From positions 3,658,001-3,722,000 of the forward strand of contig NZ_CP080999.1 in NCBI RefSeq assembly GCF_019645855.1: a stretch of 64,000 bases of DNA, written 5' to 3'. Made by a program: the position numbers and the translations under genes. Shown piece by piece: positions 54,742-63,343 of this stretch. The notes below the pieces were generated by a model. It was not told where the DNA came from, made no database searches, and saw only the letters and a program-made list of their open reading frames with translations. This DNA comes from Mycobacterium malmoense (GTDB taxonomy: Bacteria; Actinomycetota; Actinomycetes; Mycobacteriales; Mycobacteriaceae). Within the stretch, counting starts at the first letter, position 1. Each line of letters opens with the position of its first letter.

Positions 54742-55977
54742 ATGACGCTCAGCACCAACCGTCTCGATGTCAAAGGCCAGCCCGTCACCCTCGACACCAC
54801 CGGTGAGACCAGCCCGTATCCGTTCTTCGAGTACATGAGGCGCACCGATCCGGTCTGGCATGGCGCCCTCATGGACCACGATCAGATGCCGGAGGAGCTG
54901 CGGCCGAACGACGAGTGGGTGCTGTTCGGTTATGACGGTGTGTTCCAGGGTTTCCGGGACGACCGGATCTTCACGTCGGCCGCCTACGACAAGACGATCG
55001 GTTTGGTGATGGGCCACACCATCCTGGCGATGGGCGGCAAGGAACACCACGACCACCGCAGCCTGGTGGCCAAGGCGTTCCGGGCCACCGCGCTGGAACG
55101 CTGGGAGCCGTCGGTCATCGGGCCGGTCTGCGATCGGCTGATCGACGAAATCAAAAACGACGGCCACGCCGACCTGGTGAAGGCGCTGACGTTCGAGTTT
55201 CCAACCCGGATCATCTCCGTGCTGCTCGGGCTCCCCGCCGAGGATCTCGACCTGTTCCGGCGGCTGTCGCTGGACCTCATCTCGATTCCGACCGACATCA
55301 TGGCGGGGCTGAACGCGGCCACCGAGTTGCACGGCTACTTCCTCGAGCAGGTCGAGCAGCGGCGCCGCAAACTCACCGACGACATCATCGGCGACCTGGT
55401 CGCCGCCGAGATCGACGGCGAAAAGCTCACCGACGAGGCCATCATCGCCTTCCTGCGCCTGCTGCTGCCCGCCGGGCTGGAGACCACCTACCGCTCGTCG
55501 GGCAACCTGTTGTACCTGCTGTTGACGCACCCCGAGCAGCTGGCGATGATCCGGCGCGACCGGTCCCTGATCCCCGCCGCCATCGAAGAGGGCCTTCGCG
55601 TCGAGACCCCACTCACCATGGTCATGCGGACCACCACCGAAGAGGTCGAAATAGGCGGCAAGACAATCCCGCCCGACGCGCAGATCGACATGTGCATGGG
55701 CTCGGCCAACCGCGACGAGGCCCGCTGGACCAACCCGGACACCTTTGACATCGGCCGCCCGCGCCAGGCGCACATCGCGTTCGCGGGCGGCATTCACATG
55801 TGCCTCGGAATGCACTTGGCGCGGCTGGAAACCCGGGTCATGTTGAACAGCCTGTTGGATCGCCTGAAGAATCTGGCGTTTGTTCCCGACGACGGAACCG
55901 GTGTCGAGTCCAAGATCGTCGGGCTCACGTTCCGGTCGCCCAACAAACTTCCCGTCGTGTTCGACCCGGTCGCATGA
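54742..55977 (+). CDS. Cytochrome P450
   Basis: The 411-residue P450 has the I-helix AGLETT (244-249, Glu for the usual Asp), the K-helix E283-x2-R286, and the haem motif FAGGIHMCLGMHLARLE with Cys354. An AGGAGGAG ribosome site precedes the ATG. It differs from the 20.6-kb P450. The divergent Rieske ferredoxin shares its promoter region. An alcohol dehydrogenase gene overlaps its stop by ATGA, which suggests hydroxylation followed by oxidation of the alcohol. Confidence 0.92.
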   Translation: MTLSTNRLDVKGQPVTLDTTGETSPYPFFEYMRRTDPVWHGALMDHDQMPEELRPNDEWVLFGYDGVFQGFRDDRIFTSAAYDKTIGLVMGHTILAMGGKEHHDHRSLVAKAFRATALERWEPSVIGPVCDRLIDEIKNDGHADLVKALTFEFPTRIISVLLGLPAEDLDLFRRLSLDLISIPTDIMAGLNAATELHGYFLEQVEQRRRKLTDDIIGDLVAAEIDGEKLTDEAIIAFLRLLLPAGLETTYRSSGNLLYLLLTHPEQLAMIRRDRSLIPAAIEEGLRVETPLTMVMRTTTEEVEIGGKTIPPDAQIDMCMGSANRDEARWTNPDTFDIGRPRQAHIAFAGGIHMCLGMHLARLETRVMLNSLLDRLKNLAFVPDDGTGVESKIVGLTFRSPNKLPVVFDPVA

Positions 55978-57140
55978 GGAGCCGCGCGGCGATCCTGCAC
56001 GACGTCGGCGGGCCGTGGTCGGTCGAGGAATTCGAGCTGGACGCGCCCCGCGCCGGGGAGGTCCTGGTGCAGCTGGCCGCCGCCGGGTTGTGCCACTCCG
56101 ACGATCACATCCTCAAGGGTGATATGGCGGCGCCCAACGAGGTGATGCGATCCCTCGGGCTGCCCACCATGTTCCCCACCATCGGCGGGCATGAGGGTTC
56201 GGGCATCGTGCGCGAAATCGGTCCCGGGGTCACCGATTTCGCGCCGGGCGACCACGTGGTGATGTCGTTCGTCGCCGTGTGCGGCCAATGCCGGTGGTGT
56301 GCAAGCGGAATCGAGTACCTCTGCGACGTCGGCATCGGCACCATGATCCCGGGAATGCCCACCGACGGCACGTTTCGCCACCACACCGCCGACGGCCGGA
56401 ACCTGGGCCATATCGCCAAGATCGGCGCCTTCGCGGAACACACTGTGGTGTCGACGAATTCGCTGGTGAAGATCGAGCCGCACCTGCCACTGGCGCCGAG
56501 TGCGCTGCTGTCGTGCGCCATTCCGACCGGCTACGGTTCGGTCGCCAACCGCTCCAACATGCGCGCCGGCGACACCGTCGTCGTGATCGGCGTCGGGGGG
56601 ATCGGCACCGGTGCGATCCAGGGAGCCCGGATCAACGGCGCCGCGCAGATCGTCGCCGTCGACCCGGTGGACTTCAAACAGAAGTCGGCGCTGCAGTTCG
56701 GCGCGACGCACAACGCCGCCACGGTCGCCGAGGCGCTGGACCTGGTGCGGGACTTGACCTACGGCGTCATGGCCGATGCCGTGGTGGTCTCCCCTTCGTT
56801 GATCACCGCCGACGACGTCCGCGACGCGGTCAAGCTCACCCGCAAGGGCGGAACCTGCGTGCTGACCGGCATGACCTCACAGCTGACCCACTCGGTCAAC
56901 CTCGACCTGCAGGACTTCATCCTGATGAACAAGACCCTGGCGGGCACCATCTTCGGCTCGTGCAACCCCAAGGCCGACATCGCGCGACTGGCCAGGCTCT
57001 ACCAAACCGGACAACTCCAGCTCGACGAGATGATCACCAAACGCTACCGCCTCGACAACATCAACAACGCCTACGACGACCTACTCAACGGCAACATCAT
57101 CAGAGGCATCATCGATTTCGGGGTCGAACCACTCAGCTGA
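55974..57140 (+). CDS. NDMA-type zinc alcohol dehydrogenase
   Basis: ATG 55974 overlaps the P450 stop (ATGA), giving 388 residues. Catalytic zinc ligands are C40 (GLCHSDDH) and H73-E74 (GGHEGSG), and the structural zinc cysteines are C103, C106, C109 and C117. The cofactor loop is VIGVGGIGTGAIQGA. It resembles the Rxyl_3153/NDMA-dependent actinobacterial alcohol dehydrogenases. It probably oxidises the P450 product. A strong terminator follows after 21 bp. Confidence 0.93.
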   Translation: MRSRAAILHDVGGPWSVEEFELDAPRAGEVLVQLAAAGLCHSDDHILKGDMAAPNEVMRSLGLPTMFPTIGGHEGSGIVREIGPGVTDFAPGDHVVMSFVAVCGQCRWCASGIEYLCDVGIGTMIPGMPTDGTFRHHTADGRNLGHIAKIGAFAEHTVVSTNSLVKIEPHLPLAPSALLSCAIPTGYGSVANRSNMRAGDTVVVIGVGGIGTGAIQGARINGAAQIVAVDPVDFKQKSALQFGATHNAATVAEALDLVRDLTYGVMADAVVVSPSLITADDVRDAVKLTRKGGTCVLTGMTSQLTHSVNLDLQDFILMNKTLAGTIFGSCNPKADIARLARLYQTGQLQLDEMITKRYRLDNINNAYDDLLNGNIIRGIIDFGVEPLS

Positions 57141-57161
57141 GAAGCGCACCAGCGAAAGCGA

Positions 57162-57192
57162 ATTGGCCCCCTTCGTTGAAAAGGGGGCCAAT
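57162..57192. terminator. Rho-independent-type terminator hairpin
   Basis: Perfect 12-bp arms ATTGGCCCCCTT (57162-57173) and AAGGGGGCCAAT (57181-57192) enclose a 7-nt loop. A second 10-bp-arm hairpin (57202-57211 with 57220-57229) follows. It is positioned to end the alcohol dehydrogenase transcript on one strand and the convergent surface-protein transcript on the other. Confidence 0.85.
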
Positions 57193-57236
57193 CGCCGTTC
57201 GGTGGTCGCCGGCTCGCATCGGCGACCACACCGGTC

Positions 57237-58427
57237 TCAGAGCAACTTGAGGAGATTGGAGATCAACAACCCGATATTGGTGGCGAACGTTGCGCCGAAG
57301 TTGGCCAATAGCGTCGGCATTTTCGACGCCACGTTTTGCAGCAGCGTGGTCAATCCCGTGCTAATGCCGCTAGCGGCAGTACTCAGGGACGGCCAACCGT
57401 TAGTCAGCTGGGTCACAAAACCCTGCAATGCGGTTTGGAGACCTGCGAATCCGACGTTGCCCTGCGCGATGTTCACCGCATTGGGAGCCACGATCGACTT
57501 CGCCAAACCCGGGGCGATGATCTTCAAGACGCCCATGTCGAGGGTTTCGCCGAGCAAGCCACTCGTCCCGTTATTGCCGTTGAGGAAGCCATTGACCGCC
57601 ACGCCGGGGATGTTAAGCAGGTTGGTTATCGCCCCCACCGGATCCCCACCAGCCCACGCATTGGATGCAGCCTGAAGACTATTCCCGAGCGCAACCTCGA
57701 GCCCGCTTGGGACGGCGATGAACCCGTAGATACCAAAGTTGGTTAAGCCGGTCCCCGTCAGATTGTTGGTCGCGTTCGCCAGACTCTGGGTGAAGTAGGC
57801 GGGAATTTTCAAAATCTTTTCCAGAGGCAACGCGATGTCCTGGAGTGGGTAGGCGTAGAAGGCATTGTACAAAGCGGTACCCGCGTTACTGATCTTGCCT
57901 GAGGCAATGTCGTTGAATGCCACGTTTAGGAAAGGCCAGAAATCGCCGGGTACCGTTCCGGTATAGAAATTGACGGCGCCCTTCGCGGCGGTTTGGTACG
58001 AATTGACGTAGAGGCTCGCGTATGAGGCCCAGTTGGCGGCGATCTGCTGCAACGTCGGGAACGGAAGCGCTTGAATCAAATTGGCGGCTATCTGCAGGTT
58101 GGAGCCCGCATTTTGAAAAGTGTTGACCCACGTCGCCAAAGGGAGGGGTAGCGCGGCGGGGTTGATGAAGTCGGTAAGTGCAGCTGCGGGCACGGCGGCC
58201 GCACTTGCTCCACTTGCCAGCGATGCGAGTTCGTTCTCCACGCCGGAGAACAAATCAATCACGCTGCTGGCGGCGTCGGTGAGCTGGACGTTGGAAATGC
58301 TCACCTGGGAGAGCTGGCGGGCCATGTGAAGGTCGGGTAGGCGTTGGGCCATGGGCCCGGCGGCGATGACAGCGGCGCTGGCCAAGGCGACTCCGGCGGT
58401 GATGTGGGGGCGGGCTGCGAGATCCAC
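57237..58427 (-). CDS. Secreted or surface protein of a mycobacterial family of unknown function
   Basis: GTG 58427 is preferred because AAAGGAG lies 6 nt before it; ATG 58433 overlaps that site. The 396-residue protein starts with a short basic segment (LAARPH) and a hydrophobic helix (TAGVALASAAVIAAGPMA), like the N-termini of a family of mycobacterial exported proteins near PE/PPE proteins. The rest is rich in Ala, Leu, Asn and Gly and ends NIGLLISNLLKLL. No enzymatic motif was seen. A paralogue with a nearly identical C-terminus starts beyond the window at 64 kb. Confidence 0.72.
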   Translation of the reverse strand: MDLAARPHITAGVALASAAVIAAGPMAQRLPDLHMARQLSQVSISNVQLTDAASSVIDLFSGVENELASLASGASAAAVPAAALTDFINPAALPLPLATWVNTFQNAGSNLQIAANLIQALPFPTLQQIAANWASYASLYVNSYQTAAKGAVNFYTGTVPGDFWPFLNVAFNDIASGKISNAGTALYNAFYAYPLQDIALPLEKILKIPAYFTQSLANATNNLTGTGLTNFGIYGFIAVPSGLEVALGNSLQAASNAWAGGDPVGAITNLLNIPGVAVNGFLNGNNGTSGLLGETLDMGVLKIIAPGLAKSIVAPNAVNIAQGNVGFAGLQTALQGFVTQLTNGWPSLSTAASGISTGLTTLLQNVASKMPTLLANFGATFATNIGLLISNLLKLL

Positions 58428-60055
58428 GACCATCTCCTTTATGCGTTTTGAATAACGACGAAGTGAACATACCTGCCAATTACGTTGAGCGAATTGTGGC
58501 AACAAACTAGGTAATTAGCTGTAGTGATATACATGAACAGCAAATTTGCCGGAAGTGCACAGGAAACTATGCTCGACTGAGGCTAAATGGACGGCCTTGC
58601 CACAATCATTTATGGGCAGCATTGGAAATGGAGCGACGGGACGTCATTGCCGAGTATCGACAAAAACCATGATCTGAGCATTGAGCGTCTCGATCCGCTC
58701 ATATCCAAGCAGGTGCCTCCCCTTCAACATGCTGGTGGATTTCACCGAGCAGCACCACAGCAAGATGACGCGAGCAAGCGGTAAAAACAGTCGTACGGCT
58801 TGTCCATATCGCGACGACACGAAGGAGATAACCCTAGATAGAACTCAGAGACGACCACCGAAGGCCATGCGCACACCGGGCCCAGACAGCGCCTGTATGC
58901 GCTTCTGGCACAAGCCAATACCGATCACGCCCGACGACTCACCACAAGCGCTCGCCCGGGACAGGGCCGGGCACCACACACACCATCAATCTTGTGGCGG
59001 ACCGTGAAACGGCACGCACGCAGGTGGTCCCGGCGATCACGACGGGGTGATCGCAGGCCACCTCCGAGCAGCAGTGGCCAGTGGATGCGGGATGGGTTTT
59101 CGTCGCTGGCCGCTACCTGGCTGACGAGATCCCTTGGCCCAGAGATCAAGGTGCATCGCGATGTCATCGTGCGCTGCCTGCCGCCACAGATCACAGCGCC
59201 TCAGTGACGAGCACGGCCTGGCCGCGTCGGTATCGGCGGTGAAGCACCATCTCTCAGCAAAAACAACAGCGTTCACTACGCCCTCGCAAGCAATTGCATC
59301 GTTGCAGCGACAGTTATCTTGAGTGCGGCGGTGAATGCGGGCCAGTGTGCTACCGGCAGGTACTTTCAAACTGAACTATCACAGCAGTGGACACAGTTTG
59401 CTATGGCATGCCCGTGGCCTTGCTAACAGGAGTTTTTTAGTCCTACGACGATTGCGGAGCCGTGCGTTCCGGAAGCGATCACCCCAAGCCCTTCGAAAGT
59501 CCCGCGGGCCTAAGTTCTTGGCAGGTATGTCCAGCTCGTCGGCCCGTCTGACGTCGACACTCCACACCGGGCTCCCATCCCATGGCCGGCCAGCTGAGCA
59601 ACAGCGTCACCTCACCGGGCACCCTCATCCACCGCGAACCGCAGGTGCTCAAGGAACTATGCGAACACCGCGTCCCCAAAGCATTCGTCAAGACACTTGC
59701 CCAGTGACGTTAGCCATGCACCAAAGCGAAACCGGTGCGCCCACAAGCCTTCCGAGGCACTAGGCCTGACGTACGAGGGTGATGTGTGGGCGACACTATG
59801 GTGGTCTTGCCTTCGTTTATCACCGGCCAACGGCGACTGCCCGGCTATCGTGCGCGGCGTCGAAAATTCTCGACATACGACGCCCTATACGAACCTCTTC
59901 ACGGACGCCAGACCGGCATAAGTGTCGCTGAGCACCGTCAACGACCCGTGGCCGCAGCGCGCCCTCATGAAGTACACTGGCCTGTGATCTAGAGTGTGAT
60001 AGTTCAGTGTTTTAGCATGCTAAAAGTTAGTGTTCTAGGTTCTATGTGGAGTTAG
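58428..60055. other. 1.6-kb gene-poor region
   Basis: No reading frame here has a convincing start, ribosome site and protein-like composition. The GC content seems lower than in the neighbours. Short frames, such as those at 58925-59369 on the minus strand and 59786-59992 on the plus strand, look like shuffled or decayed sequence rather than genes. The last 60 bases (from about 59995) contain the promoter region of the Xre/RES module. It may be a graveyard of a mobile element, but no transposase fragment was recognised. Confidence 0.5.
60011..60026. promoter_or_regulatory. Perfect 16-bp palindrome upstream of the Xre/RES module
   Basis: TTTTAGCATGCTAAAA is an exact palindrome, 29 bp before the antitoxin start. 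It is a strong candidate for the operator of the DUF2384-type antitoxin. Confidence 0.7.
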
Positions 60056-60457
60056 GTGGCTACGATGACGGTGACATCCGCACGGCCCGATCTGATCGCA
60101 TACCGAGAAGCGGTCACCATGTCGACCCCGGAGCTGGTATCCGCGTTGCGAGAGCTTCTGGGGTCGAAACTCGTCGCCTACCTGGGGAAAGTCAAGGAGA
60201 CCCGCGCGGTACGCCAATGGGCCGAGGGCAGCCGTGAGATCGCCAACGCTGCCGATGTGGAACGGCTTCGGCTGGCCTACCGCGCGGCGCGACTGATCAC
60301 CGAACGGGATCGCAAGGCAGTCGCCCAAGCGTGGTTCCAGGGACTCAATCCGGTCCTCGACGACCGATCACCGGCGCGGGTGTTGCGCGACGGCGATCTG
60401 GAAACCGACGGCGCCTTGGTTCTTGCCGCGGCGCGCCAATTCTCCGCCGTCGGCTGA
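60056..60457 (+). CDS. MbcA/ParS-like (DUF2384) antitoxin
   Basis: GTG 60056 with GGAG five bases upstream gives 133 residues; ATG 60065 is the alternative start. The C-terminal half has the antitoxin-Xre/MbcA/ParS pattern, with TRAVRQWAEGSREIANAADVERL and ARVLRDGDLETDGALVLAAARQF. The N-terminal helix (STPELVSALRELLGSKLVAYL) is typical of the DNA-binding half. The toxin gene starts at the base after its stop codon. Confidence 0.85.
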   Translation: MATMTVTSARPDLIAYREAVTMSTPELVSALRELLGSKLVAYLGKVKETRAVRQWAEGSREIANAADVERLRLAYRAARLITERDRKAVAQAWFQGLNPVLDDRSPARVLRDGDLETDGALVLAAARQFSAVG

Positions 60458-61207
60458 ATGCCTGCCGACGCGGTTCGAATTAGAACCGTCTTTGGGCTGG
60501 TGCATGGCTCTCGTGTCGATGCACTACCGGTTTACCGGGTGGGCTACAAGCCCGATCCATGGCATTGGACTCCCTGGGAGTTCGCCGATGAGCACGGTCG
60601 CTTCACCGGCAGATGGGATGATCCGGCGGGCATCTGGCGGACCCTCTACGCGGGCTCATCGGCGCTTGCCTGCTATCTGGAGGTGCTCGCGGTTTTTCGC
60701 GCCGATCCTGTTGCTGCCCGCGGCATGGACGACATCGCAGTAGAGGATGCCGACGATCTATATCCCGCTATCCGTCCAGGGGAGATCCCGCGGGCCTGGC
60801 GCGAGCCTCGCTCGATCTGCTCGGCGGAGCTGTCTGGCTGGTTCGTTCTCGTCGGCCACTACGAGACTTTGCCGACGCTGAGACGGCAATTCCTGCCTAT
60901 GGCAAAGGAATACGGACTCCAGGACCTTGATGCTGCCGCAATCCGCGATGGTAAGCACCGGCGGCTCACACAGGCTATGTCGGCGTGGATCTACACACTC
61001 AGCACTCCTAACGGCGATCCCACCACGGGCATACAATTCGATTCGCGCCATGGCGATCAACTCACACTTTGGGCTATCTACGAGCGCTCGGCATCGACCG
61101 CATCGCCGCCGGAAATCGCGAATTATTCTGGAACACAGGATATTACAGAACAGGACGCGGATTTGACGGAAGCGATGCATATCCACCATCTGACGTGGGC
61201 AACATAG
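60458..61207 (+). CDS. RES-domain toxin (MbcT-like)
   Basis: The 249-residue protein has the RES-domain residues: Arg27 (YRVGY), Tyr64-Glu75 (LYAGSSALACYLEVLA) and Ser196 (GIQFDSRHG). RES toxins such as M. tuberculosis MbcT degrade NAD+. This one is longer than MbcT (about 186 residues), with an extra C-terminal tail of 40 residues. It directly follows its antitoxin. Both copies of the required residues are intact, so activity is likely. Confidence 0.87.
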   Translation: MPADAVRIRTVFGLVHGSRVDALPVYRVGYKPDPWHWTPWEFADEHGRFTGRWDDPAGIWRTLYAGSSALACYLEVLAVFRADPVAARGMDDIAVEDADDLYPAIRPGEIPRAWREPRSICSAELSGWFVLVGHYETLPTLRRQFLPMAKEYGLQDLDAAAIRDGKHRRLTQAMSAWIYTLSTPNGDPTTGIQFDSRHGDQLTLWAIYERSASTASPPEIANYSGTQDITEQDADLTEAMHIHHLTWAT

Positions 61208-61346
61208 CGCACCGTGACGACGTCGGGGCCCGATGCACCGAGGCGGCAAACCGGCTCAGCTGATCGATATCGCCTCCCGCCTCCCGCGGGCGAAGTCCCC
61301 GGTCCTGCAGGCATTGGATCTCCTCGGCGCCATTAGCCCAAGTCAT
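61207..61346 (-). pseudogene. N-terminal remnant of a HEPN-type partner
   Basis: ATG 61346 overlaps the nucleotidyltransferase stop (ATGA). Its first 35 codons read MTWANGAEEIQCLQDRGL and DIDQLSRFAA, like the start of HEPN-domain partners. The frame then loses similarity and runs into the convergent RES gene, so the C-terminal HEPN catalytic motif is absent. The assignment is tentative. Confidence 0.4.
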
Positions 61347-61939
61347 CGCTGAGTCACCGGCCGTGGCAACTCAACCTCGACGCTCGGGGCCGATTTGATT
61401 TGGGCAATCAACGGGTCGTGTTGGTCATGCCAGCGCTTCGTGGAGGCGATAACAGGGTTGACCGGCAGACCCGTGCGCTCTTGGACTTTGTCAGCGGCCG
61501 CGTAGATCGCGGCCCGGTTAGGGCGACCGACAACCAAGACGTCAAGGTCGTTGGGGGGCGGCCCAGGTTGGCCGTGATAGCGCGCCGCCCAGGAACCGAA
61601 AATGAGCAACCGCTCGATGCCGGGAATACCGGCAAAGGCGTTGCGGACGATCAAATGCGGTCCCATTGTGGCAAGCGCAATTTCGGTCAACGGGCCGACA
61701 AGCCGATTATGTGGGCTGGCACGCACAAGCTTGGCGCGCCCTACTTGGCGTGAGATAAGGATCTGTGCGTCGATCAAGCGTGCCACTTCATCTGAGACGG
61801 TCGTCATGGGTATCCCGAGCAGCCGTGATAGATCACTGATGGTTTGTTCTCGGTCGGGATTCAGCAGTGTGGCAGCCAGGATCTCGGCTTGAGCCGGCGA
61901 CCGAAACACCGGAAAAAGGGCTGGCGTACTACTACGCAT
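61343..61939 (-). CDS. Winged-helix plus nucleotidyltransferase (MNT-like) protein
   Basis: The 198-residue protein joins a winged-helix N-terminus (residues 12-75, TISDLSRLLGIPMTTVSDEV) to a minimal nucleotidyltransferase (about 100-180). The GS motif is LLIFGSWAARYHG and the metal-binding Asp pair is in NDLDVLVVG. MNT proteins are normally antitoxins of HEPN toxins. Here the HEPN gene is reduced to a remnant. Both NT acidic residues are intact. Confidence 0.82.
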   Translation of the reverse strand: MRSSTPALFPVFRSPAQAEILAATLLNPDREQTISDLSRLLGIPMTTVSDEVARLIDAQILISRQVGRAKLVRASPHNRLVGPLTEIALATMGPHLIVRNAFAGIPGIERLLIFGSWAARYHGQPGPPPNDLDVLVVGRPNRAAIYAAADKVQERTGLPVNPVIASTKRWHDQHDPLIAQIKSAPSVEVELPRPVTQR

Positions 61940-62173
61940 AAACCGATGATATCACCGGGCAATACGTAGCTTCGATGCGAGCTGTTTCCCCGGCGCGCAT
62001 CCTCGGCGGCGTTGGTGACCTACATACGAGTGGTCGACGAGGTGTCCCATGTCCAGCCGGGGGTATTCGGCGGTGTCCGATTCTCCCTGAAGGGACTCAC
62101 TCCAAGCTGCGGGAATTATCCGCCTCGTCCCCGTCGTTGTCGGCGTGTTTCGCGGGCCGCTCATCACCGCTGA

Positions 62174-62593
62174 CTACAGAACCTCGACCAGGCCGGCGGG
62201 TGCTGAATCGGCCAGTGCAGCGTCGAATGTGACCAGCCGGCCACCGTACCGGGCGACCAACGCAATGAGATGACAGTCGGTGACAAGGCGGTGGCTCGAC
62301 ACAGCACCACGATCACCCCCTTCACCAACCACCAACGGCACGTCATCAGGCCAGAACGCATGGCCCGGAAGAGCTCTCAGCGCTTCCAACTGAGCAAGCG
62401 CAGTCGCCGGAGTCGTCGACACGTGCATCACCCTGCGATCACTCGAAATCCGGACAAAACCCACCTCGGTGATCGGTGTGGTAGCCCATCCATTCGACGA
62501 AGACCGCGTGAACCACTGCCGTGCCGCTGAGTGATGAGCATGGTTACGCCAGCTCAACGCGATAAGGACATTGACGTCGAGCAGCGCCGTCAC
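62174..62593 (-). CDS. VapC PIN-domain toxin
   Basis: GTG 62593 overlaps the antitoxin stop (GTGA), giving 139 residues. The four acidic positions are D6 (LLDVNVLIAL), E43 (TPITEVGFVRI), D106 (RLVTDCHLIAL) and D124 (LVTFDAALA). It is a complete, probably active RNase toxin with its antitoxin encoded upstream. Confidence 0.9.
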   Translation of the reverse strand: MTALLDVNVLIALSWRNHAHHSAARQWFTRSSSNGWATTPITEVGFVRISSDRRVMHVSTTPATALAQLEALRALPGHAFWPDDVPLVVGEGGDRGAVSSHRLVTDCHLIALVARYGGRLVTFDAALADSAPAGLVEVL

Positions 62594-62814
62594 ACGTCTT
62601 CCTCGAGCCCCCGGGCGACGTCCTCGTCGGCGATGATTGGCGCATCTGGCGGCACATCGAACATCGGGAGCCCGTCGACCACGACAATCCCGACGGGCCG
62701 AAGCGACCGACGCGCCAGATCGGAAATCACCGCACCGACCGACCGGCCCTCCGAACGAGCGATGCTTCGCGCATCTTCAAGGATATCGTCATCGATTTGA
62801 AGAGTAGTGCGCAT
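62590..62814 (-). CDS. VapB-type antitoxin
   Basis: ATG 62814 gives 74 residues. The N-terminus (MRTTLQIDDDILEDARSIA) is a ribbon-helix-helix DNA-binding arm, and the C-terminus (APIIADEDVARGLEEDV) is acidic and would wrap the toxin. It precedes and overlaps vapC. Confidence 0.88.
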   Translation of the reverse strand: MRTTLQIDDDILEDARSIARSEGRSVGAVISDLARRSLRPVGIVVVDGLPMFDVPPDAPIIADEDVARGLEEDV

Positions 62815-63343
62815 AGCATCATAGTATTGCGGGCCGTCCGGTAACAGTCCAGCCCGCTGGGACGCGTCCGCGCGGCTGCATGCTTTTCTGGGGCCGGGGG
62901 AACAGTCATAGACGTCTTGGTGGGCCACGATGTTTAGACGACGGCGACTTATCTTTCGGTTTCAGCCCATCGAGCGATTGCGCGAGATTGGCCGACTCAT
63001 ACGCTGCCATCGCGAGCCTCCAGGCTCTGGCAAGCTGTTCGGCATCGGTGGCCGGCAGGCGGTTGGTGCGGCCGGCCCGTCCAGTGCCTGGCGGATCAGG
63101 TAGGTAGGCACCCTGACGCGATGCACTGGGCGATCGCCACACGTGCGTTCGCCGTTAGTATTCCCTGTCACCACGTCACCTGTTTGGCGTCGAGGTCCTG
63201 GTGGTGAACGACGTCGCGCCCGCCGTCGGCTCGAACCGCTCGACTGAAAGGTGCACCGATAAAAGCGGATTGGCCCCCTTCGCTGGGAAGGGGACCAATC
63301 GCCGTTGGTGGTCACCGGCTCGCATCGGCGACCACCGTCGTAT
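62815..63343. other. Intergenic region, mostly empty; terminator near its end
   Basis: No convincing gene is present. The minus-strand frame at 62906-63142 has one protein-like segment (EQLARAWRLAMAAYESANLAQ), which may be a decayed gene end. A terminator hairpin lies at 63268-63300. The last 85 bases closely match those downstream of the paralogous surface-protein gene near 57.15-57.24 kb. Confidence 0.45.
63268..63300. terminator. Terminator hairpin, copy of the one at 57162
   Basis: Thirteen-base arms (63268-63280 and 63288-63300) pair with one mismatch around a 7-nt loop. Sequence and placement copy the terminator after the first surface-protein gene. Confidence 0.75.

Noticed and set aside
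59037..59369. Minus-strand 110-codon frame in the gene-poor region
   Set aside because: No recognisable domain or ribosome site; composition is irregular and Cys/Arg-rich.
58501..60000. Possible tRNA or insertion-sequence ends
   Set aside because: No cloverleaf arms, CCA end, terminal inverted repeats or transposase segments could be found by reading.
61952..62167. Small minus-strand frame of 71 codons
   Set aside because: No ribosome site or homology pattern; it lies in the gap between the VapC and nucleotidyltransferase genes.
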